Assembly (NCBI GenBank): GCA_004296145.1
Contig: SEBM01000341.1
Span: forward strand, 1-7,600
Length of the DNA stretch: 7,600 nucleotides
Origin: Flavobacterium sp.
GTDB taxonomy: Bacteria; Bacteroidota; Bacteroidia; Flavobacteriales; Flavobacteriaceae
Direction: 5' to 3'
Below, one piece after another: positions 5,957 through 7,600 of the stretch. The translations under genes and the position numbers were made by a program. The stretch's first letter is position 1. Every line of letters starts with the position of its first letter. The notes beneath the pieces were generated by a model that had not been told where the DNA came from, made no database searches, and saw nothing but the letters and a program-made list of their open reading frames with translations.

Positions 5957-7249
5957 TTATTTACCACTTGAGGCAGTAATTTTTCCTAATTGAAGTCTGA
6001 AATCAGGTCTTTTTGCATTATATATATCTACAAAAGTTTCTTTGTTACCTGTATGAGGGGAATAAACATTAAAAAAGACGCTGTTACCGTACCAGTTTTC
6101 TAAATCTGCATTGTCAGCCTTGTTTTCTGTAAAGATATTGCCACTGCATTGATTAAAGAACATCTCCTGAATTTTGATTTTTTTCAGATTACCTTCATTG
6201 ATTTCAGTTTTACTATCGATAAGCACAGCAGGATTAAAACCTGAAACTACGCTTCTTTTTAATTCTAAAGATGCATTTTCAGCAACATAAACAGCTTCTT
6301 TTATTAAACCTGCCTGAATATCTGCTGTAATATTTTCACTATCGTTTAGCATTGTCATGTTTGAAGCACTAACGAATGTGGCTTTTTGGTTGAAGTCAGT
6401 TTCGTTTTTCTTTTCATAGCTTTTTACCTCCAGACATCTTGATCCATCCTTATTACTTGATAAATAAGAAGATCTCACAGCTAATGAATTAAATAATCGG
6501 CATTGGATTCCCTGCGTAAATTTAAAATCATCATTAATAGATTTGTAGGATACTAATTGAGAAGTGTTCACATCACCTCCGAAAAAAGCAAATGAATCAC
6601 CGCCTGAGTAGCTTACCATGATATTTTCCAAAATTGTTTTATTGCCCACTCCTGCAATAGTCAATCCATTAAAGGAATCCATTCCTTTAACTTTTTTACC
6701 TGCAAATTCGATTCGTACATATTTTAATACTCCTGAATTTGAAGCTGCATTGGTACCTCCATATACAGTTAATACCGGATCAAGATCCATGCTGTATGAA
6801 CCAGCATTTCCAAATTTATTTATTGGAGCATCACCTAGAATTACCAAGCCTCCCCAATCACCTGCTTTTTTCATGCTTTGGTTTGAGGTAAATATAATAG
6901 GGTCTGTTTCCTGTCCTATTGCCATAATTTGGGCTCCTTTTGTAATCACAAGAGTTCCTTTTGAAGCAAAATCTCCAATAATTACGGTACCAGGCTCAAT
7001 AGTCAGCACTGCATTATTAGTTACATACACATTACCTTGCAGTATATATACATTTCTTTTCAGCAGTTTTGTATTTTCAGTAATATTTCCGGCTAAAATT
7101 TGATTTGCATCTTTGGAATCAGCCTTTTGAGGTTTAAACTCTGTCCAGTTATCCAGCCAGTTGCTGTATCCTATAATTCCTTTTTCCTGTTGTGCACTCA
7201 CACCGACAGCTGTCAGCAATAAGCAAATCATTAGAGTAGTTTTTTTCAT
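5957..7249 (-). CDS. Secreted right-handed beta-helix protein of unknown function
   Basis: This 430-residue protein has a clear signal peptide (1-19, GVSA before QQ), so it acts outside the cytoplasm. The mature part has the repeating short beta-strand pattern of a right-handed parallel beta-helix: strands around VYILQGNVYVTNNAVLTIEPGT (about 67-88), TLVITKGAQIMAIG (99-112) and PIIFTSNQ (117-124), then the signature GDWGGLVILGDAPIN (130-144). NSGVLKYVRIEFAG (171-184), GLTIAGVGN and MVSYSGGDSFAFFGG (211-225) follow. These motifs match a large Bacteroidota family of secreted proteins that I know only as uncharacterised. No catalytic motif and no type IX secretion C-terminal signal is visible, and the chain ends TASSGK. 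The ATG at 7247-7249 is chosen because it opens the signal peptide. The gene stands alone, convergent to the GH2-GH3 operon, and shares its terminator. A surface adhesin, glycan-binding protein or pectinase-fold relative are possibilities only. Confidence 0.85.
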   Translation of the reverse strand: MKKTTLMICLLLTAVGVSAQQEKGIIGYSNWLDNWTEFKPQKADSKDANQILAGNITENTKLLKRNVYILQGNVYVTNNAVLTIEPGTVIIGDFASKGTLVITKGAQIMAIGQETDPIIFTSNQSMKKAGDWGGLVILGDAPINKFGNAGSYSMDLDPVLTVYGGTNAASNSGVLKYVRIEFAGKKVKGMDSFNGLTIAGVGNKTILENIMVSYSGGDSFAFFGGDVNTSQLVSYKSINDDFKFTQGIQCRLFNSLAVRSSYLSSNKDGSRCLEVKSYEKKNETDFNQKATFVSASNMTMLNDSENITADIQAGLIKEAVYVAENASLELKRSVVSGFNPAVLIDSKTEINEGNLKKIKIQEMFFNQCSGNIFTENKADNADLENWYGNSVFFNVYSPHTGNKETFVDIYNAKRPDFRLQLGKITASSGK

Positions 7250-7600
7250 AGTCTTGGGGGCTATTAAGTATTACGTATTTTAGACATCCAGAAAACAAAG
7301 TTTATCTAAACAACAACAGTTTTGTAATCTTTCGTAATCAATCTGAAATTTATATCAGTCTAAAAATGATAGCACAAATTGCTGAGGTGTCTTTCACAAA
7401 TATATATAAACAAGTTGAAGTTTTAGAGGATTTATTCATATTTAACATCTTAATGAGAAAATTTAATAATGCAGCTCATATTATTTTCAACAATAATTAA
7501 ATAAAAAACATCGGAAGCCTCCATATACAGGACCTCAAATGAATTTATAATGAAATTTATCCCTATATTAATTGGCTTTAAAATTAAAAAAATGATATAA
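7250..7600. other. Non-coding AT-rich upstream region of the beta-helix gene
   Basis: No real gene is seen on either strand. For the minus-strand gene, a -7-like TATATTTG lies at 7404-7397 (plus-strand CAAATATA), but no TTG stands at the expected distance, so it is a weak promoter candidate. It would imply a leader of about 140 nt. The bases just upstream of the minus-strand ATG read CCCCCAAGACT, a C-run that stands out in this AT-rich DNA. There is no Shine-Dalgarno sequence. Short frames at 7453-7500 and 7550-7600 look like chance. Confidence 0.5.

Noticed and set aside
6618..7103. Plus-strand frame of 161 codons
   Set aside because: It is antisense to the beta-helix gene, which has a signal peptide and family motifs.
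7453..7600. Tiny frames MRKFNNAAHIIFNNN (7453-7500) and MKFIPILIGFKIKKMI (7550-7600)
   Set aside because: They are 15-16 codons long in very AT-rich DNA, with no initiation signal or recognisable sequence.
1..7600. CRISPR arrays, tRNA or rRNA genes, attachment sites, replication origin
   Set aside because: No regularly spaced repeats, tRNA-like cloverleaf or TTC-CCA motifs, rRNA segments, or iteron clusters were seen on either strand.

Overview
This is an AT-rich window. It has A/T-rich leaders without clear Shine-Dalgarno sequences, a Bacteroidota-type promoter (TTG...TAnnTTTG), signal peptides ending in A-Q or A-F, and proteins of Bacteroidota-typical families. It most likely comes from a Flavobacterium or a close relative. 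The genus is inferred from protein style and base composition, not proven.

Layout. Positions 1-280 are a regulatory region. They hold a good match to a Bacteroidota promoter (TTG at 106-108, 20-nt spacer, TAAATTTG at 129-136). A perfect 14-bp palindrome with a central CG (115-128), of the kind bound by LacI/GalR-family repressors, lies in the promoter spacer. An imperfect long hairpin (162-223) lies in the predicted 5' leader. Positions 281-3469 encode a secreted LacZ-like glycoside hydrolase family 2 (GH2) enzyme. Six bases later, on the same strand, comes a GH3 enzyme with an inserted PA14 domain (3476-5737). This gene is broken: an in-frame TAA at 4706-4708 sits where the first half of the PA14 domain should be, and that half is missing. 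The rest of the reading frame, including the acid/base motif and the C-terminal Fn3-like domain, stays open in the same frame. A bidirectional terminator (5898-5933) separates this operon from a convergent gene on the minus strand (5957-7249), which encodes a secreted right-handed beta-helix protein of unknown function. The last 351 bases are non-coding and AT-rich, and contain the upstream region of that minus-strand gene.

How it works together. GH2 and GH3 look like a two-gene exo-glycosidase operon for trimming oligosaccharides outside the cytoplasm, probably under sugar-responsive control. With the GH3 lesion, only the GH2 enzyme is expected to be active. No SusC/SusD pair, transporter, regulator gene, mobile element, CRISPR or RNA gene is visible. 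I see no evidence of a wholly new biological system. The most notable points are the GH3 deletion/stop junction, the operator-promoter-leader arrangement, and the altered sodium-site residues in the GH2 enzyme.
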